From Thermoplasmata archaeon (GTDB lineage: Archaea; Thermoplasmatota; Thermoplasmata; Thermoplasmatales; Thermoplasmataceae), in the NCBI GenBank assembly GCA_021810575.1, contig JAJZIN010000002.1, positions 5,477 to 69,476 of the forward strand: 64,000 bases of DNA. The letters run 5' to 3'. This document shows positions 24,803 to 33,740 of the stretch, one piece after another. Within the stretch, counting starts at the first letter, position 1; each line of letters opens with the position of its first letter. The notes under the pieces were generated by a model. The model did not search any database, was not told the DNA's origin, and worked only from the letters and a program-made list of their open reading frames with translations. The position numbers and the translations under genes are program-made.

Positions 24803-26403
24803 AAGCCATAGAAATAAGAAACCTAAAATTTTATTATCAGGGTGAAGAGGAGCCTGCCTTGTCAATTGATAATTTTTACATTAATGAAGGAGAAAGCATT
24901 CTTCTAACTGGGAAGTCTGGTTCAGGTAAAAGCACTCTCGTAAATTGCATAAATGGTATAATCCCGAATGTCATCAACGGTGAAATTTCTGGAACCGTAT
25001 GCCTATATGGAAAAGATGTAAGCGATATGAAGCTTCCTGAAATAGCAAAGGTAGTTGGGACACTTTTTCAGGATCCCGAGAGACAGGTTATGAATTATGG
25101 TATTGTCGATGAAATCGCATTCGGTCCTGAAAATCTTAAACTCCCCAGAGAAGAAATTCAAAGAAGAGTGGATAAAGCCGTAAGGGTTGTAGATCTGGAG
25201 AAGTTCCTTGATCGAGAAACATCAAAGTTATCCGGCGGAGAACTGCAGAGAGTGGCACTGGCTTCAGTTATAGCAATGGAACCATCAATCCTGATCCTTG
25301 ATGAGCCAACTTCAAACATTGATCCAGAAGGAACAGAGCAGATCTTCGAGTTTCTTAGGGAAAACAAGAAAAATATGACACAAATTATAGTGGAACACAA
25401 GGTCGAAAGGGCTCTGCCATTTGTTGATAGAATCGTGGTTATAGACAACGGCAGGATAATATTGAATGTGTCGAAGGAGCATCTGATGAGGAGTGCAGAC
25501 GTTCTTCTTACAGCAGGTATAGAGATACCAGAGGAATATATCTATGCAAAAAAACTTGGAATAGATTCTGTTGACCCAAATATAGTCAGGGAAAAAATAA
25601 GAGAAACGGGAATGGAACTATCTCACAGGAAGAGAAAAAATGATGGAGAAATTATATTGAAAGCCCATGTTGAAGTTTCTGTTAAGGGTGTAGAACAGAA
25701 AGAGATAGTGAATTCAACGATCAGCTTGAAGAAAGGACAGGTGTACTGCATAATGGGTAAAAATGGAGCCGGTAAAACTACACTGGTAAAGGGTTTAATG
25801 GACTTCCTTAACAGAAAAAACTTCCAGGTTTCCAGTGAACTTGTTATGGAAAATATGGATCTAACGAAATCAGACTATGTAATAAGAGGAAGGGGGCTTG
25901 CATATTTACCTCAAAGTTTTGATCTCATGCTGGTAAGCAAGACTGTTCAGGATGAAGTATATTATTCGGCAAAACACAGGAAAGTAAAGGATTTCGAGAC
26001 GATGGGAGATGCACTAATCCATATGTTCTTCCTGGATGACAAGAGGGACGCAGATCCATTGATGCTCAGTACCGGGCAGAGGAGAAGGGTCTGTATGTCT
26101 GCAGCCCTTGCATCATCTGCTCATATAATGCTTATGGATGAACCAACATCTGGACAGGATTTCATGAATAAGAAGGTTCTGGGGGAAGAGATCAGGAAAT
26201 TATGTGACATGGGATACTCATTCATCATCGTTACACACGATTCAAGATTTGCATATAGATACTCTGATTATATAGGAATAATGAGCAACGGAAGTATAAT
26301 CCACGAAGGCGTACCTGAGGAAATATTTAAGCTCTCACATAAGTATGGGGTCATTGCCCCGTCGGATTTTATTTTGAGATATGAAGAAGAGGTGAAAAAT
26401 TAG
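24799..26403 (+). CDS. ECF transporter ATPase with two ABC domains
   Basis: The 534-residue protein is a tandem of two ABC ATPases, so one polypeptide supplies both sites (YkoD/EcfAA' type). Domain 1: Walker A GKSGSGKST at 38-46, Q-loop FQDPERQ, signature LSGGE at 144-148, Walker B ILILDEP. Domain 2: Walker A GKNGAGKTT at 320-328, signature LSTGQ at 423-427 (Thr for Gly), Walker B MLMDEP and switch His in IVTHDS. It energises the S and T membrane partners encoded on either side. The T-component ATG is at the base after its stop. Confidence 0.93.
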   Translation: MKAIEIRNLKFYYQGEEEPALSIDNFYINEGESILLTGKSGSGKSTLVNCINGIIPNVINGEISGTVCLYGKDVSDMKLPEIAKVVGTLFQDPERQVMNYGIVDEIAFGPENLKLPREEIQRRVDKAVRVVDLEKFLDRETSKLSGGELQRVALASVIAMEPSILILDEPTSNIDPEGTEQIFEFLRENKKNMTQIIVEHKVERALPFVDRIVVIDNGRIILNVSKEHLMRSADVLLTAGIEIPEEYIYAKKLGIDSVDPNIVREKIRETGMELSHRKRKNDGEIILKAHVEVSVKGVEQKEIVNSTISLKKGQVYCIMGKNGAGKTTLVKGLMDFLNRKNFQVSSELVMENMDLTKSDYVIRGRGLAYLPQSFDLMLVSKTVQDEVYYSAKHRKVKDFETMGDALIHMFFLDDKRDADPLMLSTGQRRRVCMSAALASSAHIMLMDEPTSGQDFMNKKVLGEEIRKLCDMGYSFIIVTHDSRFAYRYSDYIGIMSNGSIIHEGVPEEIFKLSHKYGVIAPSDFILRYEEEVKN

Positions 26404-27369
26404 ATGTATAGTATTTTGGATTCGGTGATCAGCTGGCTATTGTTCATATTTGGAATAAGCATACCATTCTATCTTATTCTGGGTGCCATTGGTATTTCAG
26501 GGTTCAAAGAGATTACTTCGTATGAAAACTACCACACATTCTATTACAGAGTTAATGCAGCAGTAAAAATAGTTCTATCAGTAATTATAGTAATGGTTGC
26601 CACATTTTCTATATGGTGGATCGGTGCAATCATAACTTTTGGGTTTCTCGGCAGTTATGTTACTCTGAAGAACGGATGGAGAAAATTGTATCTAGCAGGC
26701 TTTTTGGTTCTTTCGGTAATCATAGGCACCGTCTGGGGCTATGCTCCCTATGAGCCTTTCTACATAGTTTCTATGGCACTACACACACCCATAAATCATT
26801 TTACTACCATATGGACATGGCCATCATATTTTAGTATACTTGGTTATGAGCATACACTGACCTTACAGTCCCTGTACTACAGTTTCCAAATTTCATTCAG
26901 GTTCACTGCCGCAATTGTAGCAAGTCTTCTACTAGTGATGACGAATACACCTGCACAGATCGTAAAAACACTAAGTAAGCTTAAAATTCCAAGTCCGATT
27001 ATATTTTCCCTTGTAGTTGCTATGAAAACTATTCCCTCTGTTTTTGATTCCTTCGATACTTCTATAAAGATATCCCTTATGAGAGGATACGGTGGTAACA
27101 GAGGTAAGACACTAAGGCCATTTATAACTCTGGCAGCAGCCATATATTCTATCGTTCCAACTATAGTACACCTTTTAAGGGGGGCAAAAGATATTGGGAT
27201 TTCGGCTGATACAAGGGCTTTCAGGGCTTATCCCACAAGATCCTATCTGATTTCAATGCCATTCAGGAGAGAAGATTATATTTTTTCAGCATTTCTTGTA
27301 ATTATAGTTGTAGGAACAATAATTGCTATATTAATGGGTTTTGGAAGGGCAATTCCTTACCTAACCTGA
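26404..27369 (+). CDS. ECF transporter transmembrane (T) component
   Basis: The 321-residue protein has about six membrane segments, with a long cytosolic part carrying the coupling motifs. RGYGGNRG and the Arg-rich TRAFRAYPTRS match the two short motifs (Ala-Arg-Gly/Ala-Arg-Ala type) by which EcfT/CbiQ/YkoC proteins dock to the ATPase subunits. It is the last gene of the S-ATPase-T operon, and a near-palindrome follows 20 bases after the stop codon. Confidence 0.87.
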   Translation: MYSILDSVISWLLFIFGISIPFYLILGAIGISGFKEITSYENYHTFYYRVNAAVKIVLSVIIVMVATFSIWWIGAIITFGFLGSYVTLKNGWRKLYLAGFLVLSVIIGTVWGYAPYEPFYIVSMALHTPINHFTTIWTWPSYFSILGYEHTLTLQSLYYSFQISFRFTAAIVASLLLVMTNTPAQIVKTLSKLKIPSPIIFSLVVAMKTIPSVFDSFDTSIKISLMRGYGGNRGKTLRPFITLAAAIYSIVPTIVHLLRGAKDIGISADTRAFRAYPTRSYLISMPFRREDYIFSAFLVIIVVGTIIAILMGFGRAIPYLT

Positions 27370-27388
27370 AGAAAATTTCTTTGGCATT

Positions 27389-27407
27389 TGCGAGTTACGT
27401 AATCGCA
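27389..27407. repeat. Near-palindrome after the ECF operon
   Basis: TGCGA and TCGCA flank the palindrome TTACGTAA, giving a 19-base near-perfect inverted repeat with one unpaired G. It is GC-richer than its surroundings. It could be a 3' hairpin or a protein-binding site; nothing in the sequence decides between these. Confidence 0.35.
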
Positions 27408-27565
27408 CTTATAATCCATCAGCTATTTTTAAATCAATCACTCAGAATGCAGATTTTTCTTGCAATCTACTCTATGATAAATTGCGCTCAGATTATTCTT
27501 GTTAATTGCATTGGAATCGTTTAATAAATATTCCTGTTACATCAAAAGTTAAATTTGTAAATAAA

Positions 27566-27575
27566 TACTTATATG
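27566..27575 (+). promoter_or_regulatory. Promoter of the rpl44e-rps27e-aIF2alpha operon
   Basis: TACTTATATG is a TATA-like element; initiation near 27597 gives a leader of about 40 bases that carries the AGGTGA ribosome binding site at 27629-27634. Confidence 0.45.
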
Positions 27576-27639
27576 TCATAGAGCTATCCTGACTCATATT
27601 CTGATATCTGAATGGTGTCGGGTAGTTTAGGTGATCAAT

Positions 27640-27924
27640 TTGAAAATACCAAAAACAGTTAAAATGTACTGCAAATTCTGCAAGGAACATACCAAACATG
27701 AAGTGGAAAGAGTAAGAAAAAAGAAGGCTAGTGAACTTAATCTGGGTCAAAGGAGATTCAGGAGAGCAACATCTGGTTTTGGAGGTTTCCCGAGGCCAAA
27801 GCCTGAGGGCAGAGAAAAACCAACTAAAAGAGTTAATTTAAGATACAGATGCACAAAATGCAAGAAAGCAAGCACTCCCCCATCACAGAGAGCCAAGAAA
27901 CTTGAAATTGTGGAGGTAAGATAA
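27640..27924 (+). CDS. rpl44e: Large-subunit ribosomal protein eL42 (L44e)
   Basis: eL42 is a zinc-binding protein near the E site. The 94-residue product begins MKIPKTVKMYCKFCKEHTKHE with the first CxxC (Cys11/Cys14), has RRFRRATSGFGGFPRPKP and the second CxxC in RYRCTKCKK. The start is a TTG: it is five bases after the AGGTGA site and gives the exact family N-terminus, whereas the GTG at 27631 would lie within that site. It overlaps rps27e by one base. Confidence 0.93.
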   Translation: MKIPKTVKMYCKFCKEHTKHEVERVRKKKASELNLGQRRFRRATSGFGGFPRPKPEGREKPTKRVNLRYRCTKCKKASTPPSQRAKKLEIVEVR

Positions 27925-28121
27925 TGACTGATAAGGAAATGAAAAAACTGAAGGGAAAGGGAAATAGGTTCATAAAAATCAAGTGCCCAGAGTGCGGTAG
28001 TGAGCAGATTACATACACCAAAGGTTCAAGTGTAGTAAACTGCAATATCTGCGGATCTGAACTTGCAAAACCCACGGGCGGTACCATTATGACTAACTGT
28101 GAGATCACAGAAGAATTCTGA
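27924..28121 (+). CDS. rps27e: Small-subunit ribosomal protein eS27
   Basis: eS27 is a small zinc-ribbon protein of the 30S subunit. The 65-residue product has paired cysteines KCPECGSEQITY and NCNICGSELAKPTGG, with the basic N-terminal helix usual for archaeal members. It sits between rpl44e and the aIF2alpha gene, a conserved archaeal order. Confidence 0.93.
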   Translation: MTDKEMKKLKGKGNRFIKIKCPECGSEQITYTKGSSVVNCNICGSELAKPTGGTIMTNCEITEEF

Positions 28122-28123
28122 TA

Positions 28124-28903
28124 ATGATGGAAAAAATGAATGATATCCCTGAAATTGGAGACCTTGTGGTAGTAACCGTAACAAAGGTTGAAAAATTTGG
28201 GGCTGAGGTGAAGCTTGATGAATACAAAGACCTTAACGGGTTTATCCATATCGCAGAGGTAGCCAATGGTTGGGTCAGGTATATAAGGGATCATCTCAGG
28301 GAAGGACAGAAAACAGTATGTAAGGTACTTCAAATTGATTCGAGAAGAAAAAGTGTTGATCTATCACTTAAGAGGGTAAATGAACATCAGAAGAGAGAAA
28401 AAATTTCAGAATGGAAGAATGATCAGAAGGCCGAGAAGTTAATGGAATTGGTCTCAGCATCTCTGAAGAAATCTCCTGAAGAATGTATGACTGAATTTGG
28501 AAACGAATTAGTCGAAAAGTATGGAAGTCTGTATTCAGCGTTTGAAGAGGCTGCTACAGAAGAAGAAGATTTTTACAAAGGAACAAAAGCAAAGTGGAGA
28601 AATGCTTTTCTGAAGATAGCAACACAGAATGTACAGTCCCCATTCGTTAAAATTGGTGGCACAATAGAGATGTATTCGCTTGAATCCAAGGGTATTGAGA
28701 AGATTAAGAACTGCCTAGATATAGGTGAGATTGCAGATGCTACCATAAGGTATGCAGGAGCACCAAGATATTTATTGAAAGTTAGAGACAGGGAATATAA
28801 GAGCGCTGAGGATAAACTTAAAACTATTATTCAGAATATTTCAGACAACTGCAAAAAGAGTGGGGTATCCTTTGAGTTTATCAGGGATAGTAAGGACAAA
28901 TGA
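28124..28903 (+). CDS. Translation initiation factor aIF2, alpha subunit
   Basis: aIF2 is the GTP-dependent heterotrimer that delivers initiator tRNA to the ribosome; alpha contributes tRNA binding. The 259-residue product has an N-terminal S1 (OB) domain at about residues 8-88 (GDLVVVTVTKVEKFGAEVKL, GFIHIAEVANGWVRYIRDHL), a central helical domain, and a C-terminal alpha/beta domain with IADATIRYAGAPRYLLKV. The nop10 ATG overlaps its stop codon, so the genes are coupled. Confidence 0.93.
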   Translation: MMEKMNDIPEIGDLVVVTVTKVEKFGAEVKLDEYKDLNGFIHIAEVANGWVRYIRDHLREGQKTVCKVLQIDSRRKSVDLSLKRVNEHQKREKISEWKNDQKAEKLMELVSASLKKSPEECMTEFGNELVEKYGSLYSAFEEAATEEEDFYKGTKAKWRNAFLKIATQNVQSPFVKIGGTIEMYSLESKGIEKIKNCLDIGEIADATIRYAGAPRYLLKVRDREYKSAEDKLKTIIQNISDNCKKSGVSFEFIRDSKDK

Positions 28904-29073
28904 AGGGAACAATAAGAAAGTGTAGTGTGTGTGGAATGTACACAATGGAATTGAATTGTCCAAAATGTTCCGGGGCAACAAAATTGGCCGGACCAATGAA
29001 ATATTCTACAACTGATAAATTCCAGAAGTACAGGCTGGAAGAAATGGAGGAGAATGAAGATGGAGACAATTAA
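28900..29073 (+). CDS. nop10: H/ACA RNP protein Nop10
   Basis: Nop10 bridges Cbf5 and the guide RNA in H/ACA pseudouridylation particles. The 57-residue product has the zinc ribbon CSVCGMYTMELNCPKC (Cys8/Cys11 and Cys20/Cys23) followed by the conserved linker GATKLAGPMKYSTTDKFQKYRL. It overlaps the aIF2alpha stop and has a 20-base overlap with the next gene. aIF2alpha-nop10-PAC2 is a known archaeal cluster. Confidence 0.94.
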   Translation: MKGTIRKCSVCGMYTMELNCPKCSGATKLAGPMKYSTTDKFQKYRLEEMEENEDGDN

Positions 29074-29818
29074 GATTAAGAAAATGATAGACGTAATACC
29101 AGAAGGAACAAGTACACTGGTATGTGGGCTTCCTGGCATAGGTAATGTTGGAAGAATTACGGTAGATTACATGATCGACAAGTTGAAGATGGAGAAGGTT
29201 CTCGAAATTTATTCCTCTCATTTCCCGGCTCAGGTATTTGTGGACAGAGAAGGCAAGGCTCATTTAAATAGAAATACTCTGTTTTACAAGCAAATTTCAA
29301 AGTCTAAATCACTATTCGTGTTCACAGGAGATTTTCAGGGAAACACACCAGAGGGTCAGTATGAACTTTCGTGGAAGTTACTGGAAATTGCAAGGGAAAT
29401 GAACGTCAATATCATATACACACTTGGTGGATATGGTGTAGGCAAACTTGTTGAGACTCCAAGAATTCTTGGTGCCTTTACCGATTCAAGTCTAAAACAA
29501 AACCTTATAAAGAATGGTGTGAAGTTCCCGGAAGGTGAACCTGGTGGAGGAATAGTCGGATCAAACGGTCTGATAGTAGGACTTGCTTATAAGTTCTTTA
29601 GAATACAGGCTGCATGTCTTATGGGTGAAACATCTGGGTATTTCCCTGACCCTAAGGCAGCACTTGAAATATTGAAAACACTCTCAAAACTTGTGGGCTT
29701 CAGGGTTTCTCTCATGGATCTTGAGGAAAGGTGTAAAAATCTTTCAGAATTAACTGAAAAAATGCAGTCAGATATGATCGACAAGGAAAAGAAGGATGAT
29801 CTGGGTTATTTCCAGTAA
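29054..29818 (+). CDS. PAC2-family protein (proteasome assembly chaperone-like)
   Basis: The 254-residue protein matches the archaeal PAC2/PbaB-like family: STLVCGLPGIGNVGRITVDYM near the N-terminus, FVFTGDFQGNTPEGQYELSWKLLE, YTLGGYGVGKLVETPRI and GLIVGLAYKFFRIQAACLMGETSGYFPDPKAA. Members in archaea and eukaryotes assist proteasome assembly, though some are uncharacterised. The ATG follows GGAGGAGA. The C-terminal 30 residues are charged and helical. Confidence 0.87.
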   Translation: MKMETIKIKKMIDVIPEGTSTLVCGLPGIGNVGRITVDYMIDKLKMEKVLEIYSSHFPAQVFVDREGKAHLNRNTLFYKQISKSKSLFVFTGDFQGNTPEGQYELSWKLLEIAREMNVNIIYTLGGYGVGKLVETPRILGAFTDSSLKQNLIKNGVKFPEGEPGGGIVGSNGLIVGLAYKFFRIQAACLMGETSGYFPDPKAALEILKTLSKLVGFRVSLMDLEERCKNLSELTEKMQSDMIDKEKKDDLGYFQ

Positions 29819-29917
29819 TTCCGGAATAAATCATAGAAAAGTTCTGATTTAATATTATTTTTCATTATATATCAACCCAGGGTAATGTTTTTGTAACTTG
29901 TTCATTTAGAATAAGGT

Positions 29918-29926
29918 AAATATAAT
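29918..29926 (+). promoter_or_regulatory. TATA box of the topoisomerase VI operon
   Basis: AAATATAAT is centred about 25 bases before the top6B ATG at 29947, predicting a leaderless transcript. Confidence 0.5.
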
Positions 29927-29946
29927 CAGTTTCATATGGCTTAAGG

Positions 29947-31791
29947 ATGCAGGAAAAGAAAAAGCCACAGGAATTCAAGCAGGTTTCTATATCGGAATTT
30001 TTTGAGAAAAATAGGCACATACTTGGTTTTGATTCATTGCAAAGAGCTTTATTTATTATGGTAAAAGAGGCGGTGGATAATTCACTTGATGCATGTGAGG
30101 AACATGGAATACTTCCAGATTTAGACGTGAAGATTTCAAGGATATCAGGGGACATTTATGAGATGGTGGTTCTGGATAATGGACCTGGAATAGAGAGAAC
30201 GCAGGTCCCAAAGGCCTTCGGACAACTACTCTATGGTTCAAGATTTCATGTGATGAGGCAGACAAGGGGACAGCAAGGACTTGGAATAACGGCAGCAATC
30301 CTCTATGGTCAGATAACAACAGGTGAATTCTCTCATATCACTACAAAGAGGCCAGCTGACGATGTTGCATACCACTTCGAAATGGGTATAGATATCAAAA
30401 ATAATGTGGCAAATATAAAGACAGAAGAGCCGGTTATATGGAAGGCAGAACATGGAACAGAGGTAAGGATAAGGGCAAAGGGGAAATACATAACCGGAAG
30501 GCAATCCATACATGAATATCTGAAGGAAGTGGCAGTGGTAAATCCAAATGCAAGAATTAGATTCACAGATCCCGATGGGACAGCAATTACTTTTGAAAGA
30601 TCCATCGAAGAACCTTCAAGGCAGTCAAAACCGGTCAAACCCCATCCCTATGGACTTGAGGTGGGAGAGCTTTTATCCCTTGCTTCCGAAAGCTCTAACA
30701 GAAACATGAAGGAGTTATTCGTAGAAAACTTTTCAAGAATAAGTTTAAACACGGCATCTGAAATACTGGAAAAATCTGGAGTTGATCCAGAAATGAGGCC
30801 AGCAGCGCTTGAGAGGGCTGAGGCAGAAAGGATAATATCGACCATATCTGAGGTGAAGCTTATGCCTCCCTCAGCTGAATCCCTATCACCAATTTCGGAG
30901 CAGTTCATCAGGGTAGGTATGCTTTCCGTATATGGTGATGAGCGGCCAGGTTTTTATGGCAGACCCATTTCAGGTTCAGTCAGAATTCATAAGGGTAACC
31001 CGTTTTCAGTTGAAATAGGAATGGTATATGGTGGAGAACTCCCTTCAGACCAGCCAGCACGAATAATAAGATATGCAAATAAGGTCCCTCTTCTATTTCA
31101 GGCCGGTTCCTGTGCTATCACAGAGGCAATATCAGAAACGGACTGGAGGCAGTATGGAATGGAGCAGAAACAGGGAAAGGGGGTTCCTTACGGCCCCGCT
31201 ATAATTCTTGTCCATGTATATGGGCCAAAGATTCCATATGTGTCAGAGTCAAAGGAAGCAATAGCACCTGTTAGCGAAATAGTTGAGGAAATTAAGAATG
31301 TCCTGAAAGCAGAAATGAGGCAGCTGAGAAGATTCAACAACAGGATAGAGAGAAACAAGAAGATGGGGGAGAAATTCAGACTCGTGAGCAAGATAATTCC
31401 TGAGATTGCAAAAAAGAGTTCAGAAATTCTAAAGCTCGAAGTGCCCGATTACAGGAGGACAATGAGTAAAATTGCAAACGTTGTTTTTGTAAGGGAAGAA
31501 GTTGAGAACGGAGATAAAAAGAAATCAATTACATCTGTCATAAATTATACAGATGATACAGTTTCATTCAATCTGAAGATCGTTTTTCCCTTCAGGGAAG
31601 TTGACATAAAAATTGAAAACCTTGAATCAGCAGAAACATACAGTTACGAAGAAGGTCTAGATCAGGTAAAGGGAAACTATACTGGTGCGGAATATTTTGT
31701 TACAGGAATAAATCCAGTTCTGGTACAGGGAGCTGAGGAGCTGCCAGCAGACTGGGATTTAAAGGGGGTGGAAGTAAATGAGCAGGAATGA
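29947..31791 (+). CDS. top6B: DNA topoisomerase VI subunit B
   Basis: Top6B is the GHKL ATPase of the type IIB enzyme that relaxes supercoils and decatenates DNA. The 614-residue product has the ATP-binding motifs in order: EAVDNSLDAC (41-50), LDNGPGI (76-82), the loop GSRFHVMRQTRGQQGLGITAA (97-117) and an H2TH region. The transducer domain follows, with VPYGPAIILVHVYGPKIPYVSESKEAIAPV around residues 415-445 including the ATP-contacting Lys. It overlaps top6A by 14 bases, the usual arrangement. Confidence 0.95.
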   Translation: MQEKKKPQEFKQVSISEFFEKNRHILGFDSLQRALFIMVKEAVDNSLDACEEHGILPDLDVKISRISGDIYEMVVLDNGPGIERTQVPKAFGQLLYGSRFHVMRQTRGQQGLGITAAILYGQITTGEFSHITTKRPADDVAYHFEMGIDIKNNVANIKTEEPVIWKAEHGTEVRIRAKGKYITGRQSIHEYLKEVAVVNPNARIRFTDPDGTAITFERSIEEPSRQSKPVKPHPYGLEVGELLSLASESSNRNMKELFVENFSRISLNTASEILEKSGVDPEMRPAALERAEAERIISTISEVKLMPPSAESLSPISEQFIRVGMLSVYGDERPGFYGRPISGSVRIHKGNPFSVEIGMVYGGELPSDQPARIIRYANKVPLLFQAGSCAITEAISETDWRQYGMEQKQGKGVPYGPAIILVHVYGPKIPYVSESKEAIAPVSEIVEEIKNVLKAEMRQLRRFNNRIERNKKMGEKFRLVSKIIPEIAKKSSEILKLEVPDYRRTMSKIANVVFVREEVENGDKKKSITSVINYTDDTVSFNLKIVFPFREVDIKIENLESAETYSYEEGLDQVKGNYTGAEYFVTGINPVLVQGAEELPADWDLKGVEVNEQE

Positions 31792-32860
31792 AAATACAGA
31801 AGAACAGCTGAAGAACTTTGTAAATACAATTTATGAGGCCATAAAGAATGAGGATATCCCTGAGATAAAGATTAAGTCACGAACACGGGATAACATAGTT
31901 CTTGACGCACTATACGGTGTATGGAAATACGGGGACCAGGAGGTTAGGAGAACAGCCAGAAAGATAGATGGAGCAGAGTTCATTGCCAAATCACTTTACA
32001 CCATCAACTTCATTCTTGATATGTTGAAAGAGTCAAAGTCATCAACTCTCAGGGAGATGTATTACATATCTGAGGGCTGGAAGGATTACAAGTTTGCGAC
32101 ACAGGACGAGTCAAATGTGCTCGCAGAGGACATGGAAGTAATGACAGAATTGATGAGAGAGGATTTTCATCTGAGGCCGGAGGAGAATGGTGCAAGTATT
32201 ATTGGCGATATTACCATAGAGGAAAAGAACAGGAAGAATGAATTTAAGAGAATCAACTGTCGTGATGATGTTGGAGATGCGGGATATAATATACCATATA
32301 ATGTAGAGGAGGAAAAGGTCAGGCTCATATCACACGATGCAGATATGATTGTAGCTCTGGAAACGGGAGGAATGTTTGACAGACTTGTGGAAAACAAGTT
32401 TGACGAGGATTTCAGGGCAATACTTGTCCATCTTAAGGGGCAGCCAGCTAGAAGCACAAGAAGGATGCTCAAGAGGATGAATGAGGAGATGGGTCTTCCC
32501 GTATATATCTTCACAGATGGGGATCCATGGTCGTTCAGGATATATGCGTCAGTGGCATATGGGGCAATAAAAACTGCACACATTTCACACTGGCTTGCAG
32601 TTCCAACAGCTGAATTTGTGGGAATTAGTGCTTCAGATATACTCAATTATGATCTTCCAACAGATAAATTGAATGACAAGGATATATCAGCATTAAATTC
32701 TGAACTTCAGGACCCAAGATTCCAAAACGAATTCTGGAAATCAGAAATTGAGACGATGCTTAAAATAAATCAGAAAGCTGAACAACAGGCTCTGGCCAAA
32801 TATGGCCTGAATTTTGTAACCGATACATATCTTCCGGAGAAACTGAATCTGAAGAGATGA
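31778..32860 (+). CDS. top6A: DNA topoisomerase VI subunit A (Spo11 family)
   Basis: Top6A makes the double-strand break through a tyrosyl-DNA linkage; it is the relative of eukaryotic Spo11. The 360-residue product has the 5Y-CAP domain with [10 protein letters not shown] (catalytic Tyr about 96) and the Toprim domain with Glu195 ([11 protein letters not shown]) and DGD at 247-249 ([19 protein letters not shown]). All catalytic residues are present, so the enzyme looks functional. Confidence 0.95.
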   Translation: MSRNENTEEQLKNFVNTIYEAIKNEDIPEIKIKSRTRDNIVLDALYGVWKYGDQEVRRTARKIDGAEFIAKSLYTINFILDMLKESKSSTLREMYYISEGWKDYKFATQDESNVLAEDMEVMTELMREDFHLRPEENGASIIGDITIEEKNRKNEFKRINCRDDVGDAGYNIPYNVEEEKVRLISHDADMIVALETGGMFDRLVENKFDEDFRAILVHLKGQPARSTRRMLKRMNEEMGLPVYIFTDGDPWSFRIYASVAYGAIKTAHISHWLAVPTAEFVGISASDILNYDLPTDKLNDKDISALNSELQDPRFQNEFWKSEIETMLKINQKAEQQALAKYGLNFVTDTYLPEKLNLKR

Positions 32861-32874
32861 TCATTTTTAACAAA

Positions 32875-32884
32875 AATATTATAC
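32875..32884 (+). promoter_or_regulatory. TATA box of the nitrilase-family gene
   Basis: AATATTATAC is centred about 33 bases before the ATG at 32913, leaving a very short leader. Confidence 0.4.
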
Positions 32885-32912
32885 ACTCAAAACATAATGA
32901 GTTAGTGAAAGG

Positions 32913-33740
32913 ATGAACGGTTCTTCAGTAAGCAATCAAATGAGAATTGCAGTTGTGCAATTCAATTCCGGAAAAAGCAAGGAAGAAAACCTGGACTTTA
33001 TAAAGGGAAAAATTGACAAATATTCTGGAAAACAGGATCTGGTTATATTTCCTGAATACTCTATGATCAAGCCAGATTTCAATGACAGAAACTATATGAT
33101 TGATGTCTCCGAATCTATCACTGGACAATTCGTTGAGGAAATCAGAAGTATGACTATGAAAAGAGAAATAGCTGTAATTGGAAATTTTGTGGAGAGCAGG
33201 GGTCAAACTGAGAAACCATTCAACACATCATTTGCCATAGACAATATGGGTATTCTATTTGGAAAATATCAGAAACTCCATCTATTTGACTCCTACGGAT
33301 ATATGGAATCGAAGGTTTACAATGAGGGTCTCAGAAGACCAGAAGTCATTTCCCTTAATGGCATTCCACTTGGTATGGAAATCTGTTATGATATAAGGTT
33401 TCCGGAACTGTCCAGATTATATGCGCTAAAGGGTGCACAGATGATAACTATTCAGGCTGGATTCTTTAAGGGAGAATACAAGCTTGAGACATGGACTGCA
33501 CTGCTGAAAAGTATCGCAATGACAAATGGGGTTTTTGTTGTGGCTTCTGGGCAATCTGGACCAGAATTCATAGGGCATTCAACAGTGATTTCACCGGCAG
33601 GAAAGGTAATAGAAGAGCTGGGAGAAGATGAGGAAGATATTACTGTGAAAATTGATATGTCAGAAGTGACTTCATACAGAGAAAACGTAAAGGTTCTCAC
33701 TGCAAGAAGAAGAGATTTTTACGATATATCCGGTTTCTGA
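32913..33740 (+). CDS. Carbon-nitrogen hydrolase (nitrilase superfamily)
   Basis: The 275-residue product has the Glu-Lys-Cys triad of the nitrilase superfamily: Glu48 in IFPEYS, Lys121 in KYQKLHLFD and Cys158 in EICYDIRFPE. Its length and the RFPELSRLYALKGA segment fit the Nit1/Nit2 and omega-amidase-like branch, which cleaves deaminated glutathione or 2-oxo-amides; the exact substrate is unknown. The family core begins at Met10, so ATG 32940 is a possible start. Its 3' end overlaps the convergent otsB by 22 bases. Confidence 0.85.
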   Translation: MNGSSVSNQMRIAVVQFNSGKSKEENLDFIKGKIDKYSGKQDLVIFPEYSMIKPDFNDRNYMIDVSESITGQFVEEIRSMTMKREIAVIGNFVESRGQTEKPFNTSFAIDNMGILFGKYQKLHLFDSYGYMESKVYNEGLRRPEVISLNGIPLGMEICYDIRFPELSRLYALKGAQMITIQAGFFKGEYKLETWTALLKSIAMTNGVFVVASGQSGPEFIGHSTVISPAGKVIEELGEDEEDITVKIDMSEVTSYRENVKVLTARRRDFYDISGF

